Shown piece by piece: positions 24,801-33,784 of a DNA stretch of 44,066 nucleotides (positions are counted from its first letter, which is position 1; every line of letters begins with the position of its first letter). This stretch comes from a virus. The stretch covers positions 1 through 44,066 of the IMG/VR virus record IMGVR_UViG_3300030103_005040; one strand, 5' to 3'. The notes beneath the pieces were generated by a model. The model worked only from the letters and a program-made list of their open reading frames with translations, searched no databases and was not told where the DNA came from. The position numbers and the translations under genes are program-made.

Positions 24801-27800
24801 TACTTTAAAACTTAATCTATAACCGTAATTACCTTTACCACCTCCTGTGATATAATAATCGCCACTTGCGTTTGCTTGTGTTATCTCAACATGAACAACA
24901 CTGCCATCAGCTCTAGTTATAGCTAAAATTTTACTTTCATAATCTAGCTCTGTAGTTCCGTCAGACGGATCGTAATAATTAAACCCACGATCTTCATCAT
25001 CTAGTCCATTAACAACAATACTTAAATCTTCTGTTGATGTATTCCAGTAAGCTTGACGAATATACCTTTCTTTAGGCAATTGAATTCCATCAACAGCTTT
25101 GTTAAAGTTTAATATCTCTACTCTAGACCCTATTGGAAATATAATATCTTTATTTTCTTGTGTTATTTCTACAGGTATGGCATCGCTAATTTCGTAGTAA
25201 ATATCTAAGTCAGCTGATTTTTCAGGTTCTGTTTCAAATAGAGCTTTATTAGTAGTAGCATCACTAGAGAACGATTTAGCGCTTTCTGCTACAAACTCAA
25301 ATAAACTGTTGCTACTATTAACATCAAAACTAGTAGTGCCTTGACTTAAAGGCTTAAAAGCACTATCTTGAGGATTTTTATCTAGTTTTAAAGCGTAAAC
25401 TATACGTCTATTAGATTTAGCTCCAAAAGCTTCTAACTTGTCTAATACGCTAGTAAATTGCGAGTTGTTTGTAGCCGTACCGGCTTCAGCCCAAGCGATT
25501 ACAGCCTCTTCTACACTGTCACCGCCATTAACGTAAGTTGAAGTACCGGCATTCCACACTTTACGCATACGCCATGGTGTATGATTGTACACGTGCTTTA
25601 CTTTAACGCCTAATATAGTATATATTTCTTCGTTAGTGTCTTCTGAAAATCTAAACTTTTTACCGGAAACTAAATTACTAACCATTTCTTGTACAGCCTG
25701 CACGTCTTCAGCTCCATAAGTAGGATCAAACTGTCTTTCGTGTTGAGTTTGATAATCTGGATCATATCCGCGTAAAAAGCTATACTGCACGTTGCCGTTA
25801 TTAGAAAACTCTTCAACACCTGGTGCTGGAGCTAAATAGTGCCCAGCCGTACCGCCTTGATTAACATCATACCAATGTGTTTCCATTTCTACAAAACCTG
25901 TTCCAGTACCGTGATTAAAAGCGCCACCGCCCCATATACCTTGAAGATGTTTACCTAAACAATTAGGTCCTCTAAATGGAATATTTGGATCATAACTACC
26001 TTCTCTTGTAAATAAATCTACACCAGGCCCTAGAAATGAAACATGCATATAATATCCACTAAGATCATAATCGCTTGCTAAATCATTAATTCTATCACTT
26101 CCGTATATTGTGCTATTAGACCACGCTCTTCCACCGTTACCGTCTGCTGGGCCGCTAATAGGATTAACGTAGTAATCAGTGCTAGCTTGTATAATAGGCT
26201 CAATACCGTTAACGTACCAGTCGACTTCATTGTCAGCGTCTACGGTAAAAGCTACATCAGTAGAGGCGTCCATAGCTGTAGTGTCGTATTCAGCTGTTCC
26301 ATATTCGTTGTAATTTTCTAGCATCCAACCCCAATCAGCTGTTTCTGCTAAGTTAGAAGCGGTGATAATACCGTAAGAAGTTTCGTAATTATTAATATCA
26401 GTATTATTGTAAGATATTCCAGAGTTTGGAAGATCTGCAGATAAATTAGGCGTTGCCGCAGTCCACACTAGCTTTGGATAACGAATAATAGGACTACCTA
26501 CCCAACCTTGACCTGACTCTCTAGCGTATAAAGTATCTGAAGGATTAGATGCAGCCATATACATACCATCAATAAAAAACTTACCTTGCCCTCCACCAAA
26601 ACCTAAAGACTCGTTTAAAAGAGCGTCCCATGCTATCTTAGTGTTTGTTAAACTACCTTGCTCGTGTATGTCGTCTGGAGTTGCTGAAGTATTGTTATAG
26701 TAATAAGTAGTAATTTCGTCATAGTATTGAACATTGCTATTTTTTGTAGTACTAGCGCTAGCGTCAGCTTCATCTAACCATAAGTAAACTTTTTCAGCGT
26801 GCAATATTTTGTTTGTAGCTTCTAACTGTGAAGGCTCGTTTATAAGCTGAGTTTTTATTAAATCATCTGCAGCTATTTTAACAAAGAAGTGTCCAGAAAA
26901 GTTTTCATCTGAATATCTATCTTTTCTTTGTACTTTAAAGTTAAGCTTGTCAGGCATATTTGCAGTAGTCGCTAAAGCTCCATCATTATCTAATCCATCT
27001 TTGTTAGCTATTAAAGCGTCTTGCAGTTGTATTGTTTCACTTAATCTAATGATATATTCTGTATCTTGAACTCTTATGTTTGTGACCTTATATCTTTTAG
27101 ATTGTAAGCCACCTAAAGACCATGATATATAAAGATTTTCTATTTTATTAGATGACTCTGTTCCTCCACCTTCGCTGTTTGTTAAAGCAGCGCCATCAGT
27201 ATCAATAGCCTGCCAAGCAGTTTTATTAATTATTATAGTATCAGTTTGTTGATCTATACGCTGCAAGCTGCCGTTTGACACGTCTGCAGTAAAAATTCCA
27301 TTATCAGTATCAGTTAAAAAATCACTAGCATTATTTGTAACTGATCCAAGATCGTAAAACTTATATGATATTGCTTCAGGAGCTTCGTTGCTTACGTCTA
27401 ATACTTTATATTTATTGTCTTCACTTACTCTAAAAGGCGTAGGCTCTAGTAATACTGTTTTTAAAACAATGTAGTCATCAACAGATATTTTAGATCTATC
27501 TTTTGATGGAAAAGAAAGGTATACATGATCTTCTTCGTTTTCAAATTGACTATGTGCAAACGGAATATAAACCCTTTGATTTAATAAATTATAGTATTGG
27601 CCTGAAGATTCTTTTATATAAAACTTATAGTATTGAGCCCAAGGCGGAATATCAGAATTTATTTTTACACTAGCTTTCCAGCTTACTTCGCTAGGATAAT
27701 TTTGAAGCGTACTAAAACCGCCTTTCTCAGAAGTAAATACAGGAGTTTCTCTTCCGTAAGTATCACCAAATAATACTCCTACTTGATAACTTCTATCTGA

Positions 27801-29063
27801 CTTTAATGATCTAATAGGCTTATCTTGTTCATCATAAAAGTATGGCCATGCCATAGCGTCTATGTCAACAGAGTCTACGTCGTAGTTCTGCGTGTAGTTA
27901 CCATAAACTATTCTGTTACCAACAACCTCTTGTGCTAAAGCTTTTTTAGGAACGTTGTCAAAAGGCCTTAGTAATTGCTCTTCTGCTATTGCTGTAAAAA
28001 CATTTTCACTTTTTATAGTATAGCTTCCTGAAGTATTAAGATAATTACCTGGTTCATTAAAACCTAAATCACCTATATAACTTCCTGTAGCACTCCAACT
28101 TGGATCTGTTTTTTTTATCTTAGCTATAGAGTATACTACATTAGAGTCTTCTGTTTTGTAAAGTATTTCTACTTCAACAACGTCGTCAGGCGTGCTAGCA
28201 TCTACAAACCCATAAACTTCTATTGATCTAATATAGTTTAACATAGCTGTATTGTACGACTCCGACGTATCGTAGAAGTTGTAGCTATTGTAATCGTCAA
28301 TGTACTCCGCGTTAAATACTGGCTGAGTAAACGGGCTAAAAGCAGATAATTGATTATCTTCGTACTTATACCTAACACAAAATCTAGGTATTTGTCTTTC
28401 AAATATAGAAGCCTTTTTGTTACCTTTAGAAGAGATTACTTTTATTTGAGGAGCTCTAAGAGGTTTTTTCTTTATAACAGTTAAATGCTCTTCTTTTAAG
28501 TACCCGTAGTTTACGCCATCAAGATAAAATCTTGAGTGAACACTGTTGTTTTGAGGTTCATTTTGTTTACCTGAATAATTTTTAGATAAATCTATTTTTT
28601 TAGGCTCGTTATCGCCGTCAGTCCAAAACAAATAATTATCTATAATATTTATAGCTGTTATTTGCTTTCCAGTAAATTTTAAAAAAGGATCTACAGTAAT
28701 TTCGTTTCCATCACTATCTTCTAAGCTAGGCGTTCTGCTTAGATCTACAGCTACGAAAGTAGCATAGTCAGCTTTAACATCGTACTTAGCTATAAAGTCT
28801 CTAGTGCTAGATCTAACAAAATAATATATGCAGTCTGTTAAAACATCTTCAATACTACCTATACAAACTGATGTAGAATCAAAAGCGCCTATAGCAGACA
28901 GAGCTTTAGTTCCAAGAATACTTTGAGCACTACCAACATCTGAACCATCAGACGTAGTGATCTGTATATTCATCGCATCTCTATATTGTCCTTTAGGTAA
29001 AATTCTCTCATCAAGGTCTTTATTCATTTTACCTTGAAGAAAATTGTTAGTAATCTCTGCCAT
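21861..29063 (-). CDS. giant tail nozzle / stabilisation-type protein with lectin-like modules (2400 aa)
   Basis: The N-terminus EITNNFLQGKMNKDLDERIL followed by PKGQYRDAMNIQ is the hallmark I know from tail stabilisation (P22 gp10-like, T7 gp12-like nozzle) proteins of marine podoviruses. Core sequence of this type continues to about residue 1640, including FGISKNPESFASESYRAYF near 1545. Three successive beta-sandwich modules follow (about 1660-1860, 1905-2055 and 2065-2210), each ending in a strand like LDKIRLYNI or IDNISMIPV, as in carbohydrate-binding jelly rolls. A conserved C-terminal block (about 2225-2400) has SLGGDYYTFNNGAIYKHHEQ. It would sit at the end of the short tail, closing the channel. 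Its size is about three times that of T7 gp12, mostly from inserted domains. Confidence 0.75.
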   Translation of the reverse strand: MAEITNNFLQGKMNKDLDERILPKGQYRDAMNIQITTSDGSDVGSAQSILGTKALSAIGAFDSTSVCIGSIEDVLTDCIYYFVRSSTRDFIAKYDVKADYATFVAVDLSRTPSLEDSDGNEITVDPFLKFTGKQITAINIIDNYLFWTDGDNEPKKIDLSKNYSGKQNEPQNNSVHSRFYLDGVNYGYLKEEHLTVIKKKPLRAPQIKVISSKGNKKASIFERQIPRFCVRYKYEDNQLSAFSPFTQPVFNAEYIDDYNSYNFYDTSESYNTAMLNYIRSIEVYGFVDASTPDDVVEVEILYKTEDSNVVYSIAKIKKTDPSWSATGSYIGDLGFNEPGNYLNTSGSYTIKSENVFTAIAEEQLLRPFDNVPKKALAQEVVGNRIVYGNYTQNYDVDSVDIDAMAWPYFYDEQDKPIRSLKSDRSYQVGVLFGDTYGRETPVFTSEKGGFSTLQNYPSEVSWKASVKINSDIPPWAQYYKFYIKESSGQYYNLLNQRVYIPFAHSQFENEEDHVYLSFPSKDRSKISVDDYIVLKTVLLEPTPFRVSEDNKYKVLDVSNEAPEAISYKFYDLGSVTNNASDFLTDTDNGIFTADVSNGSLQRIDQQTDTIIINKTAWQAIDTDGAALTNSEGGGTESSNKIENLYISWSLGGLQSKRYKVTNIRVQDTEYIIRLSETIQLQDALIANKDGLDNDGALATTANMPDKLNFKVQRKDRYSDENFSGHFFVKIAADDLIKTQLINEPSQLEATNKILHAEKVYLWLDEADASASTTKNSNVQYYDEITTYYYNNTSATPDDIHEQGSLTNTKIAWDALLNESLGFGGGQGKFFIDGMYMAASNPSDTLYARESGQGWVGSPIIRYPKLVWTAATPNLSADLPNSGISYNNTDINNYETSYGIITASNLAETADWGWMLENYNEYGTAEYDTTAMDASTDVAFTVDADNEVDWYVNGIEPIIQASTDYYVNPISGPADGNGGRAWSNSTIYGSDRINDLASDYDLSGYYMHVSFLGPGVDLFTREGSYDPNIPFRGPNCLGKHLQGIWGGGAFNHGTGTGFVEMETHWYDVNQGGTAGHYLAPAPGVEEFSNNGNVQYSFLRGYDPDYQTQHERQFDPTYGAEDVQAVQEMVSNLVSGKKFRFSEDTNEEIYTILGVKVKHVYNHTPWRMRKVWNAGTSTYVNGGDSVEEAVIAWAEAGTATNNSQFTSVLDKLEAFGAKSNRRIVYALKLDKNPQDSAFKPLSQGTTSFDVNSSNSLFEFVAESAKSFSSDATTNKALFETEPEKSADLDIYYEISDAIPVEITQENKDIIFPIGSRVEILNFNKAVDGIQLPKERYIRQAYWNTSTEDLSIVVNGLDDEDRGFNYYDPSDGTTELDYESKILAITRADGSVVHVEITQANASGDYYITGGGKGNYGYRLSFKVKLSPSLPYYSNFYNVFAFNNGVESNTVRDDFNGVSIRTGARASTTLDEPYREEIREHGLIFSGLYNSNTGVNNLNQFIQAQKITKDLNPTYGSIQKLFQRQTNLVVFCEDRVVKVLSNKDAVFNADGNPQLVANERVLGQVTPFVGEFGISKNPESFASESYRAYFTDKQRRSVLRLSMDGLTPISDAGMKDWFGDNLADDNIMCLGTYDEDKQEYNLTIREGYTENIIANDSFDDGVELVETLLGEELLNNAFTGGADFTEVDIAATNFYETTNKTRVPNDEAESVYHVQAVTENDTITAGNWYMVEVDASNISDIYDNYGIIVDNVFLEYNYGTDISADDTNDNPNNLFGKNHTDPEFRELLPYHFGQISGAGTIGDDLRLMPATRYWDGSNTPILLAIFEAEQDLPTFKLRSWTSEDENPGFTLDKIRLYNITDIPTMSEPSQWEIKNENYTMPHAAYKYIEQFYVDDEYTTTERARPMVYFKNNAVQFNTKNPEYLVANLYNGNDAGDTGAPPAAFNPDADYLQPTYAGYNLSFTVGNNVDTGSISGTLNVRVEVPTDSGPAGFIANITEAGDYVINYNTTPDYTPTIVSQPDSSSIGAEDPAATTGAYFLRFSQTGNNTFEGSVSNISIKDATSLFTGGGADSWTFESENNSNENEQNDAYWDSGSLVFDNINPTSTSAVYARQNLGNLRTGTRYNLSFDYSNGSAGTSFCRIYYFNSQGKGFHYRTLYPTQAQTGVSHFNEYFTIDDTFTAVTGQGISVYYNTLVFYFGAFGGQNNGASLTIDNISMIPVVDEDFNPKTLSYSEQAKGWISFKSFIPESGVSLGGDYYTFNNGAIYKHHEQETNNNVFYDQARVNSFIDFIFNDSTPVVKDFKTLSYEGSAGKRNGYVEHVGGATDANYDNLNSSDGWFVSNIVTDLQKGSIPEFIKKEGKYYNYIRGGSFDNTNSDDIGSLNVQGLGVIAKVEYDEIIVDEE

Positions 29064-29066
29064 AAA

Positions 29067-30614
29067 TTAGTGCTTTATATGCTTAGACTTTCCTCTAAGT
29101 ATTTGAGTAATATCTTCTATCTTAACATTTGATAGTCTAAGCTTAGCTTTTCTAGTTGCTGCTATTTTTTCTTTACGAGCTCTCATAACAATATATTCTG
29201 GTATATTACTTTTAACAGATAAAACACCGTATGTTATGCTTTTGTACATAGCTTCTTCAGCTAACTTGTGTATTTGCATTTCAGCTTCAGTACCTAAACT
29301 ATCACTTATGTAATCTAATATCACAGTTTTTCCAGAAATATTAGAACTAAAATGTATTCTGCCTAGTCTATCGTCAATATAAAAAGAGCCATTAGTTTGT
29401 GCGAACGCTGGATCTAAGCCGTATCTTTCATCAGGCACACGCTGATAATCATCGTTAGCATAATCGTCGTTATTATTCTCAGCAGGTTCTACAGCTTTAT
29501 ATTTATTCCAAGTTGATGAATCAATTGGAGCTGATAGCTTATTTGGCTGTTGGTATAAATCTAATGTTATACCAGATACGGTAGATTGAACTTCTAAAAT
29601 TGTACTAACAGCTCTTGCTGCTTCAGCGTCATTTTCTTCCCAAAGCGCTATGCCTATTACTGAAAGATATACGTCTCCTTCGTAGTCTGATAAGTCTACA
29701 ATGTCTGAAGTTTTTAAGCCGTTATCAATACCTCCAGTCCACTCTATATAACCTATGTCAAAAATATCTGGCGATAAGTTTGGCGAAGCAGGATCTGCTC
29801 CTAGCGGATGGGTAAAAAGAATATTACTCGGTGGCTCAGAACTCAAACCTACTCTAACAGTAGTTAGCGGAGTATTAAAAGTACCTGTTGCTCCGTTTAC
29901 AGTGTTACCGTTAAGATCTGTATAAACTTCTGCTGTACTAACAGTTTGCGTAGAAGCAGCTACTGTTGTAACGTTTGCAGAAAATGTAAACTGTTCAAAC
30001 TCTGTAACATCTATTATTTTATAGCATTGTGTAACAAAAGAGCCTACTGTTGTAGTTCTATTTTGTGGGCGATGTGCTATAGTTAAAGAATCTGCAGTAG
30101 AACCTGAGCCTAATATATTTTCGCCAACACGCTTTCCACCAAGACCTTTAGCACTAATACTCCACGAGTTACTCTTGTTCAAAGCTATTAGTTCAACTAA
30201 ATCTTCTGTGCTAAAAGAAGAGCCGTATAGATATACGCCGTCAGCATCTTGATTAACTTGAAACGGATTAGAAGTATCGTTAGTTTTATATATTGGATGT
30301 TTAATACCAGCTTCGTCACACCAGCTAAGCTTAGTGTAGTTAACGTAGTCATGAGGTAAACTCATTACAAGACTAGGAGGTAAAACTATACTTTGTGATT
30401 TAAAAGATTTTAATGTATCAAACGAAAGCTCAGCTAAAGCTCTTTGAGCGTGAAACGAAACCTCTGTTCTACCAACTTTGTTTATTATTTTTTCTTCACC
30501 AACATATATAGCCATAAACTGAGCTATAACGTCTTGTAAAGAAACAAATTGATAACTACCTAAATTGTTACCTTCGTAATACTCTTTGTGTGTTTGTCCG
30601 TCTAGTAATGCCAT
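29067..30614 (-). CDS. tail tube / connector-type protein (515 aa)
   Basis: Starts MALLDGQTHKEYYEGNNLGS and has a helix-rich N-terminal half with EVSFHAQRALAELSFDTLKS and LPPSLVMSLPHDYVNYTKLS, a pattern frequent in adaptor or tail-tubular proteins of podoviruses that dock on the portal. A beta-rich insertion (about 170-370) may be surface exposed. The C-terminal GLDPAFAQTNGSFYIDDRLG followed by a helix to the basic tail KSKHIKH also matches this group. It stands between the smaller adaptor gene and the nozzle gene (3-base gap), the usual order along the tail axis. Family assignment is by context and local similarity. Confidence 0.6.
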   Translation of the reverse strand: MALLDGQTHKEYYEGNNLGSYQFVSLQDVIAQFMAIYVGEEKIINKVGRTEVSFHAQRALAELSFDTLKSFKSQSIVLPPSLVMSLPHDYVNYTKLSWCDEAGIKHPIYKTNDTSNPFQVNQDADGVYLYGSSFSTEDLVELIALNKSNSWSISAKGLGGKRVGENILGSGSTADSLTIAHRPQNRTTTVGSFVTQCYKIIDVTEFEQFTFSANVTTVAASTQTVSTAEVYTDLNGNTVNGATGTFNTPLTTVRVGLSSEPPSNILFTHPLGADPASPNLSPDIFDIGYIEWTGGIDNGLKTSDIVDLSDYEGDVYLSVIGIALWEENDAEAARAVSTILEVQSTVSGITLDLYQQPNKLSAPIDSSTWNKYKAVEPAENNNDDYANDDYQRVPDERYGLDPAFAQTNGSFYIDDRLGRIHFSSNISGKTVILDYISDSLGTEAEMQIHKLAEEAMYKSITYGVLSVKSNIPEYIVMRARKEKIAATRKAKLRLSNVKIEDITQILRGKSKHIKH

Positions 30615-30618
30615 TTAC

Positions 30619-31293
30619 TTATGCTTTTTCTTGTCTTACGTTTTTAATTTCTTCTTGGGTAGCCACTTGAACTAATCCAGCGTCTTCGATAGATATACCA
30701 GCTAATTTTAATATTCTATTAACTAAGTTTTTTTGCTCTGACGGATGTAATTCAAAATCTACAGCATTTCCACTTGGATTATATAAAGCTTTGTCATTGA
30801 GAACAACATAAGTCCATTCAGGCTTGTTAGGTTTTCTTATATAACTAAATGTTGATTTTTTGCCTTTAGGCATAAAGTAGATCGAACTATTATCAAAATA
30901 ATATACTGGCCTAGATTTAGTAGGAGATATTAAAGGAGAAACATAAGCTGTAGCTTCGTCTTTAGTAATTTTTTCTGCTTTTATACTATCAACAGTTACA
31001 GAACCTTGAGATCTATAATAATTTTCAGGTAACACACCTATTTCAGCAGGCTCATAATCTACGCTTGTAGAAAATATAGAAATTTTATCTTCTAATATTG
31101 TTACCATATCAGCGTAATCAGACTGATTACCTGGTACTCTTTTAAATTGATTTAAGTCGTAGAAGTATTGCTCAAATATCGACATCTGAGCATGATCTGC
31201 AAACAAGTTAAATTCTTGTGGAGTTATATAACCTCTTTGCTCTTTGTTAGCTAGCGCTAGTACTGTTTGATATACTGTATCTATTTTTACCAC
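30619..31293 (-). CDS. head-tail adaptor-type protein (224 aa)
   Basis: The frame starts with GTG at 31293-31291; no in-frame ATG lies nearby. An N-terminal helical region (IDTVYQTVLALANKEQRGYI, then PQEFNLFADHAQMSIFEQYF) and a beta-rich second half with YYFDNSSIYFMPKGKKSTFS and FELHPSEQKNLVNRILKLAG match small adaptor (T7 gp11-like) proteins of marine podoviruses, as I remember them. It would form the ring between portal and nozzle. The gene begins 13 bases beyond a long hairpin, so its message may start or be processed there. It is followed within five bases by the 515-residue tail gene. Confidence 0.6.
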   Translation of the reverse strand: MVKIDTVYQTVLALANKEQRGYITPQEFNLFADHAQMSIFEQYFYDLNQFKRVPGNQSDYADMVTILEDKISIFSTSVDYEPAEIGVLPENYYRSQGSVTVDSIKAEKITKDEATAYVSPLISPTKSRPVYYFDNSSIYFMPKGKKSTFSYIRKPNKPEWTYVVLNDKALYNPSGNAVDFELHPSEQKNLVNRILKLAGISIEDAGLVQVATQEEIKNVRQEKA

Positions 31294-31305
31294 GTCGTCA
31301 TTATT

Positions 31306-31347
31306 TATAGTTAAGCAACCACCCCGTAGAGTGGCTGCTCTACTATA
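31306..31347 (-). terminator. long hairpin with UACG loop, possible attenuator or RNA processing site
   Basis: On the minus strand AGCAGCCACTC pairs with GGGTGGTTGCT (11 bp, two G-U) around a TACG loop, a UNCG-type stable tetraloop closed by C-G. An outer stem TATAGT/ACTATA of 6 bp is separated by a 2x2 internal loop. It begins just after the stop of the 274-residue gene. No U-tract follows, so efficient intrinsic termination is less likely than attenuation, 3'-end protection or cleavage. Confidence 0.6.
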
Positions 31348-31353
31348 TAGTGA

Positions 31354-32178
31354 TTACGCGTTTAATCGCTTTTCTATGTTTGCATAAATCTCCATACCTT
31401 CATCAGTTTTAAACCAATGTGCTAAAGCGGTGTATGGATGCTCATCAAATGGTACAGTCATAAGCTTTCTGTTATTAGATCCCCATAAAAAGTTACGTTG
31501 ATCAGCAGATAACTTAATTATTCCAGACTCAGTAGCTTTAATACCAAAGTTTCTTAAAGCAACATTATCATCAGAGGCTAATTCTAAGAATAAAACAGGA
31601 TTTTTACGAGCAAATAATAATAAATCTCTTTTAAGCTCTTTAGAACTCAGATTAGCAACTTCAGATCCTTTCTCTACTCTCATTATAGCTTCTGCTAAAT
31701 CTATATCAATATTTCTAGCTAAGTCTAAAGCTTCTATCTCCATTTCTAAAACTTCTATTTCATCAGCAGCTTTTTGAGCAGGTTTCCACTCATAGTAAAG
31801 CCTATCTTTATGTGGATGATATATTGATAAAAGTTTTTGTAATACTGTTTTGTTTTTAGGTACAAATAAAGCTCCGTTTCTAAATATAATATGAGAAAGT
31901 CTTTGATCTCCTTGCATTTCATCTACAAAAGTAGTTATTTGATTTTCGCAATACTTCAACTCTCTTTCATACTGTTTCTCTTGATCGAACCAATATATAC
32001 CTGCAGATTTTATCATATAAGATAAAGGCTTTTTATTTCCTTTTAAATAATAAACTCTGTCTTTAACCTCCCAGTTACTTGTTTTTTTTGGTTTAGCTTC
32101 TATTTGAACTTCAACCATTTCATTAGTAGCTTTTACTTCAGGCGCTACATCAGCCTTCTTTGTTTGTTTTTTTGCCAT
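31354..32178 (-). CDS. conserved protein downstream of capsid gene, unknown function (274 aa)
   Basis: Starts MAKKQTKKADVAPEVKATNE with a basic, probably disordered N-terminus. Residues 38-70 contain VYYLKGNKKPLSYMIKSAGI and resemble a small beta domain; the rest is helical, with LSSKELKRDLLLFARKNPVL and a C-terminal HPYTALAHWFKTDEGMEIYA. No catalytic or DNA-binding motif is clear. The gene sits alone between two hairpins, the terminator after the capsid gene and the long hairpin at 31306-31347, so its transcript level may differ from both sides. A head-associated role is inferred only from position. Confidence 0.6.
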   Translation of the reverse strand: MAKKQTKKADVAPEVKATNEMVEVQIEAKPKKTSNWEVKDRVYYLKGNKKPLSYMIKSAGIYWFDQEKQYERELKYCENQITTFVDEMQGDQRLSHIIFRNGALFVPKNKTVLQKLLSIYHPHKDRLYYEWKPAQKAADEIEVLEMEIEALDLARNIDIDLAEAIMRVEKGSEVANLSSKELKRDLLLFARKNPVLFLELASDDNVALRNFGIKATESGIIKLSADQRNFLWGSNNRKLMTVPFDEHPYTALAHWFKTDEGMEIYANIEKRLNA

Positions 32179-32198
32179 GATATAATATAATAAAAATT

Positions 32199-32232
32199 AA
32201 AAAAAAAAGATCGAGGACCGAAGCCCTCGACC
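32199..32232 (-). terminator. intrinsic terminator after major capsid gene
   Basis: On the minus strand GGTCGAGGGC pairs with GTCCTCGATC (10 bp, two G-U) around a TTCG tetraloop, and ten consecutive T residues follow. It begins 12 bases after the capsid stop codon. This is the only textbook Rho-independent terminator I see in the window, and it separates the capsid gene from the tail genes. Confidence 0.9.
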
Positions 32233-32244
32233 TTAATAATATGC

Positions 32245-33765
32245 TTACTTCATTAACATGAAGTTGTTAGCACCTTGAGTGATTAAACATCTCTCAGTTA
32301 AGAAGTGTAGTTGCATTGCATCTAAAGCAGATGTAGCAGCTCCTACAGACCCTGTAACCCAAGACTTCATTCTACGATCATCAGTTTGTGAAGCTCTATA
32401 ACGTACGTGTAAGAACGGACGCTTAATAGAAGATCCAACAGTTTGATCATAAACAGATGAAGAACCAGCAGGAATAATAACCCCACGGATAGCGTTAACC
32501 GCATCTCTGTCGTTGATACCGCCACGAGTAGCTTTATCGTTCAAGTAACGGAAGTCAGACTTATAGAAGTCATAAGATCCTCTACGGAAACCAGAGAATC
32601 CTAAGTTCAATGCCATATCTTCAGAGTTATTAAATACACCGTAAGATGTACCACCAGCTCCGTAAGAGTTCATTGAAGCTAACATATCGTCAATAGCTAA
32701 ACTAGTAGCACGATTAACAAACATCATGTTTTCTTCAATAGCACCTTGCTTATCAAACTCTGCTAAGATAGCGTCAAACTCAGCTAAATCAGTAGCAGCA
32801 TTAACACCAGTTACACCAGTAGTAATATTACCTCTATCTTCGATAGCAGCAAATAAACCTTGAGTTCCATAAGTATCACCAGTAACACCTAAGAAGCTGT
32901 CAGCTAAAGATTGACTAGCGTCACCTTTAACAGACTCAAGCATAGCCATCTCAACGTAATCAGTAAAACGAGCTCTAGTGTCAGACTCAGCTTTTAAGTA
33001 CCATAGATACCCAGACTGTCCGTTTTCACTAGAAACTTCTACCCAACCAATACGAGATGCATCTGATCCAGATACTTCGTAGTAGTCTTTCATGATGATT
33101 GGCTTATTAGAGAAGCTTTTGAATTGTGGTTCGTTAGCTGTTCTTGACTCTACTACCGTAGCAGCATTAAGTGCGTTGTAGCCAGTTCCTTTTGCAAACT
33201 CAGAACCATAAACTAATAAAGTAGCTGAATCACCAGAGCCAGTAGCTAAACCTGCATTCGCAAATGTAGCGGTATTGTTACCAGCATCATAAAGAGCAAT
33301 ACTAATTTGATCGTTATCAACAGAAGTTACTAAACCTCTAACTGTAGCGTTAGAATCAGCTACTAATACCATGTCGTTAACTCTAACACCGTGATCAACG
33401 CTACCAGTAGCAACAGCGTTGCCATCAATATCAGTATCAATCTCAAAAGTACCACCTTCAGCGTTACTGTTACCAGTTTGCTGAGCGCCATCAGCAATGT
33501 GACCTTTGTAAGATAAGTGTAAACGACCTTGCTCAGACCAAACAACTTGGTCAGCAGTCATAGCTTCTTCAGCACCAACTTGTGCTAAAAAACCTGAAAT
33601 TGTTCTTGGACCGAAAACTTCAGCCTCTTTTTCCATTAAATCTGGAACATATTGTTGCGCCCAGCCTTTTCCAGCTTCTGACGCTAAATCTAAATAGTTA
33701 GTACCTAACGAAGCTTTAATCGACGATGGTACGCTATTCAAATTATTACCTGCAGTAATTGCCAT
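32245..33765 (-). CDS. major capsid protein, HK97-fold predicted (506 aa)
   Basis: The protein starts MAITAGNNLNSVPSSIKASL, continues with a YLDLASEAGKGWAQQYVPDL helix, an insertion rich in Gly, Ala and Asn (about 90-215, TGSVDHGVRVNDMVLVADSN) and a spine-helix-like region with ENMMFVNRATSLAIDDMLAS. The C-terminus has HVRYRASQTDDRRMKSWVTG and HFLTERCLITQGANNFMLMK. Length, Ala/Gly content, the scaffold gene just upstream and the strong terminator just downstream all fit a highly expressed capsid protein. Cleavage of an N-terminal delta domain is not evident, since a separate scaffold is present. HK97 fold is inferred from the class of phage, not from structure. Confidence 0.85.
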   Translation of the reverse strand: MAITAGNNLNSVPSSIKASLGTNYLDLASEAGKGWAQQYVPDLMEKEAEVFGPRTISGFLAQVGAEEAMTADQVVWSEQGRLHLSYKGHIADGAQQTGNSNAEGGTFEIDTDIDGNAVATGSVDHGVRVNDMVLVADSNATVRGLVTSVDNDQISIALYDAGNNTATFANAGLATGSGDSATLLVYGSEFAKGTGYNALNAATVVESRTANEPQFKSFSNKPIIMKDYYEVSGSDASRIGWVEVSSENGQSGYLWYLKAESDTRARFTDYVEMAMLESVKGDASQSLADSFLGVTGDTYGTQGLFAAIEDRGNITTGVTGVNAATDLAEFDAILAEFDKQGAIEENMMFVNRATSLAIDDMLASMNSYGAGGTSYGVFNNSEDMALNLGFSGFRRGSYDFYKSDFRYLNDKATRGGINDRDAVNAIRGVIIPAGSSSVYDQTVGSSIKRPFLHVRYRASQTDDRRMKSWVTGSVGAATSALDAMQLHFLTERCLITQGANNFMLMK

Positions 33766-33784
33766 AATAAAATGTTTTTAAATG

